A DNA stretch of 64,000 nucleotides from JAJZQZ01 sp963790415 (GTDB taxonomy: Bacteria; Actinomycetota; Thermoleophilia; RBG-16-64-13), in the NCBI GenBank assembly GCA_963790415.1, contig CAWBOK010000003.1, positions 992,001 through 1,056,000 on the forward strand, written 5' to 3'. A program made the translations under genes and the position numbers. Each line of letters starts with the position of its first letter. Within the stretch, counting starts at the first letter, position 1. Of this stretch, positions 63,414 to 64,000 are shown one piece after another. The notes beneath the pieces are model-generated. The model was not told where the DNA came from. It saw only the letters and a list, made by a program, of their open reading frames with translations, and made no database searches.

Positions 63414-64000
63414 TCAGAAGCTGGTGCAGCACCAGGGCGCTAGGGCGGTCGCGAAGAGCCGGTCGGCCCTGGCCACGGCGCCACCGACTGCTTCGTGCAC
63501 GAGCCCGGCTTGAGCCAGCGCGGCGAAGGAGGCGCCACCCAGGTAGGTTGCGCCGAGCTCCGCGACTCCCATGACGATGTCCGGGGTGCGTGTGGTGGGG
63601 CTGCACGCCGCGCCCTCGGGCGCGGCCTCGAGTAGGTAGCGCCGGGAGGCGCCTCCGTCGCCAGAGCCGGGCGCGTCCGCGGATGTCGACTCCGGCTCGT
63701 GGACCTCCAGCACCAGGGCTCCCTCCGCGGCGTAGCCGCGGGCAGCCAGGCACGCACTCACATCGAGTAGACGAAGCCAGAGAGAATCCATCACCGACGT
63801 GGTCCTGAGCTGACGCGGATCGGCCAGGAGCCACCGCAGCGGCTCGTCCTGCGGTCGGTCACCGGCGGTCACCGTGACGGCCAGGTCCATATCAAGGCAG
63901 TAGCGCCATAGGGCGGCGTACGCATCAGTGGTGGCGGCCACGAGTTCGGTCACCATCAGACTCCCTTGGGGATTCCCATCGTCTCCCCAGGAGGGCTTGA
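63414..64000 (-). CDS. Eis-like N-acetyltransferase, C-terminal part (partial)
   Basis: The frame is open from the right edge to the stop at 63414. The visible ~195 residues match the second acetyltransferase-like and sterol-carrier-like C-terminal parts of Eis-type enzymes: VTELVAATTDAYAALWRYCL, SLWLRLLDVSACLAARGYAA, GALVLEVHEP, GVAELGATYLGGASFAALAQ and a final carboxylate-end segment LAPWCCTSF. The N-terminal GNAT catalytic domain should lie beyond the window, so the ATG at 63956 is internal. The substrate is unknown; Eis-type enzymes acetylate amines. Confidence 0.8.
   Translation of the reverse strand, partial: KPSWGDDGNPQGSLMVTELVAATTDAYAALWRYCLDMDLAVTVTAGDRPQDEPLRWLLADPRQLRTTSVMDSLWLRLLDVSACLAARGYAAEGALVLEVHEPESTSADAPGSGDGGASRRYLLEAAPEGAACSPTTRTPDIVMGVAELGATYLGGASFAALAQAGLVHEAVGGAVARADRLFATALAPWCCTSF

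Noticed and set aside
1..64000. CRISPR array, insertion sequences, prophage, tRNA or rRNA genes
   Set aside because: No regularly spaced direct repeats, transposase or integrase motifs, and no cloverleaf or rRNA sequence were recognised on reading. A tRNA or covariance-model scan would be needed for certainty.

Overview
The window is GC-rich bacterial DNA with dense operons, many GTG/TTG starts, start/stop overlaps (ATGA, GTGA) and several promoters whose -10 box lies within about 7 nt of the start codon (leaderless style). Lipobox lipoproteins, very large surface proteins with Ig/FN3-like domains, futalosine-pathway menaquinone genes, Rex, CO dehydrogenase and a flavin-based Hdr/Flx complex point to an anaerobic high-GC Gram-positive, most likely an uncultured actinobacterial lineage. 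This is inferred from gene content and style; no rRNA or tRNA gene was seen to confirm it.

Layout. 1-1373: two related multiheme c cytochromes. 1558-7271: a diguanylate cyclase, a DUF4388 protein and an exopolysaccharide set (two GT4 glycosyltransferases and a polyprenyl-phosphate sugar transferase). 7281-13343: electron-transfer block A, with TPR membrane protein, NHL propeller and 7-heme cytochrome, then two membrane-anchored 12-heme cytochromes on the minus strand and a divergent third NHL protein. 13425-16311: a PRC-barrel / small membrane protein / PRC-barrel trio and a TPR protein. 16349-21767: a giant secreted Ig/FN3-type protein ending in at least 13 haem motifs. 22015-27063: hemL, rex, then UbiD-, UbiA- and UbiE-like late menaquinone genes. 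27113-31141: block B, a second TPR-NHL-cytochrome-cytochrome cassette with the same promoter sequence as block A. 31227-35948: two tandem O-antigen-ligase/TPR proteins, the second fused tail to tail with a truncated NapC-like cytochrome. 36167-39375: mqnE, mqnA, mqnC. 39425-47090: a second DUF4388 protein and a BMP-type ABC importer with an aminotransferase. 47241-54446: hdrCBA-flxDCBA. 54523-58304: toxin-antitoxin-like genes, an AAA ATPase and a lipoprotein acetolactate decarboxylase. 58674-62443: cooS, cooF and an FAD/NAD oxidoreductase. 62523-64000: a HigBA-like module and an Eis-like C-terminal fragment.

How it fits together. CO oxidation (CooS/CooF/oxidoreductase) and NADH oxidation by FlxABCD-HdrABC would feed electrons to ferredoxin, NADH and thiol carriers. 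Menaquinone made by the futalosine route would pass electrons to NapC-type membrane cytochromes, then to small 7-heme cytochromes and finally to a giant surface cytochrome. This is a plausible extracellular electron transfer system for a cell without an outer membrane. The duplicated TPR-NHL-7-heme cassette, with a noncanonical fifth haem motif, is the best candidate for an undescribed module.

Quality caveat. Genes in the first 16.5 kb are intact, whereas many between 19 and 54.5 kb carry single-base frameshifts, including housekeeping genes. I treat these as probable sequence errors and annotate the gene across them. Splice points are approximate.
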